Assembly (NCBI GenBank): GCA_028696375.1 | Contig: JAQVHD010000015.1 | Coordinates: forward strand, 1-13,046 | Direction: 5' to 3' | DNA from: Minisyncoccota bacterium | Lineage (GTDB): Bacteria > Patescibacteriota > Minisyncoccia > UBA6257 > JAAZHW01 | Length of the DNA stretch: 13,046 nucleotides | Part shown: positions 12,543-13,046 of the stretch, in pieces | Position numbering within the stretch: position 1 is the stretch's first letter | How the letters are laid out: each line of letters begins with the position of its first letter | Notes under the pieces: generated by a model | The model's database searches: none | Seen by the model: only the letters and a program-made list of their open reading frames with translations | Told to the model about the DNA's origin: nothing | Made by a program: the position numbers and the translations under genes

Positions 12543-13046
12543 TTAGACCCTTAAATACCTTCTAATAGCAATAATACTAGACAGAATAGCCAAAACTAAT
12601 CCTACCAAAAACTGAATGCCGAAAAGATAAAAGAAATGACCCCAGAAATAATCGATCACATTAAATTCGGGAATAAAATTATTGAGAGACGGTGCTACAG
12701 AATATAAAATAGGAATTAGAATGAGTATTGATAAAATACTAGAGGCTAAGGCAATAATAAAAGCTTCCACTACATAAGGACCGCGAATTAATGAACTGGG
12801 AGCACCAACGAGTCGCATAATACCAATCGATTCTCTATTGGAATAAATAGCCAAACGAATAGTATTGAAAGTAATTAGAAAAGCAATTAAAGCTAAAACT
12901 CCAATGGCAATAAAGCCGCCTGTTCGAAAAGTACTGATAATTTTATTCAAACGATCGATAATAACTTGATTCTGACTATAATTAATTTTGTCAATAAATT
13001 CTGAAGAAATTTCTTTTTCCAAATAATTAGCAATACCTTCGTAATT
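12543..13046 (-). CDS. ftsX: cell-division protein FtsX, C-terminal part (5' end outside window)
   Basis: FtsX is the membrane partner of the ATPase FtsE; the complex controls peptidoglycan hydrolases during division. The frame is open to the window edge, giving 167 residues that begin NYEGIANYLEKEISSEFIDK. The end of the extracellular domain is followed by ISTFRTGG, a first TM segment (FIAIGVLALIAFLITFNTI) and the family signature RLAIYSNRESIGIMRLVGAP, then LIRGPYVVEAF. Two more TM segments follow (about 124-144 and 146-163 of this fragment) and it ends AIRRYLRV. ftsE and the N-terminal TM would lie further right. There is no visible start; the TTG at 13022 is within the gene, not its start. 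Confidence 0.92.
   Translation of the reverse strand, partial: NYEGIANYLEKEISSEFIDKINYSQNQVIIDRLNKIISTFRTGGFIAIGVLALIAFLITFNTIRLAIYSNRESIGIMRLVGAPSSLIRGPYVVEAFIIALASSILSILILIPILYSVAPSLNNFIPEFNVIDYFWGHFFYLFGIQFLVGLVLAILSSIIAIRRYLRV

Noticed and set aside
1..13046. CRISPR array, insertion sequence or prophage genes
   Set aside because: No regularly spaced repeats, transposase, integrase or phage motif was seen on either strand.

Overview
This AT-rich window is almost entirely coded on the minus strand. It carries the str/S10-spc ribosomal protein cluster plus a short upstream block of single genes. Read in the direction of transcription (high to low coordinates), the order is: the 3' part of ftsX, tRNA-Gln(CUG), a half-size MFS protein, a DedA-like membrane protein, an archaeal-type class I fructose-bisphosphate aldolase, tuf, rpsJ, a structured 132-base gap, then rplC, rplD, rplW, rplB, rpsS, rplV, rpsC, rplP, rpmC, rpsQ, rplN, rplX, rplE, rpsN, rpsH, rplF, rplR, and rpsE, which runs off the left edge.

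The organism is bacterial: the S10-spc gene order is bacterial, and the set includes EF-Tu, FtsX and a bacterial tRNA-Gln with U1-A72. Several features suggest a Candidate Phyla Radiation (Patescibacteria, perhaps Parcubacteria-like) genome. These are lysine/glutamate-rich extensions on L22 and L23, a four-cysteine S14 and L24, a DhnA-type aldolase, a 6-TM MFS protein, a tRNA without encoded CCA, and nearly no Shine-Dalgarno sequences. This assignment is an inference; no marker here settles the lineage.

The ribosomal cluster is very compact. Spacers are mostly 2-15 bases, and two gene pairs overlap (rpmC/rpsQ by 26 bases, rplX/rplE by 19). A good promoter lies before tuf and probably drives the whole cluster. 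EF-Tu delivers aminoacyl-tRNA to the ribosome whose proteins follow it, so co-transcription keeps their supply linked. The upstream fusA, rpsG and rpsL genes of the classical str operon are not next to tuf; an aldolase gene with its own promoter is there instead.

The most unusual place is the rpsJ-rplC gap (8244-8375). On the sense strand it forms a long hairpin with a perfect 16-bp basal stem and a GAAA tetraloop. An alternative 11-bp hairpin competes for one arm. A 24-codon ORF inside it has the only strong Shine-Dalgarno sequence (GGAGGA) found before any start in the window, and it ends in tandem stops. This looks like a cis-regulatory leader, a tiny gene, or both. Other non-coding features are a perfect 18-bp hairpin without a U-tract and a GC-rich 12-bp palindrome between the aldolase and DedA genes, and an imperfect 27-base inverted repeat between ftsX and tRNA-Gln. 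No gene-free stretch exceeds 300 bases. No CRISPR array, transposase or prophage gene was seen.
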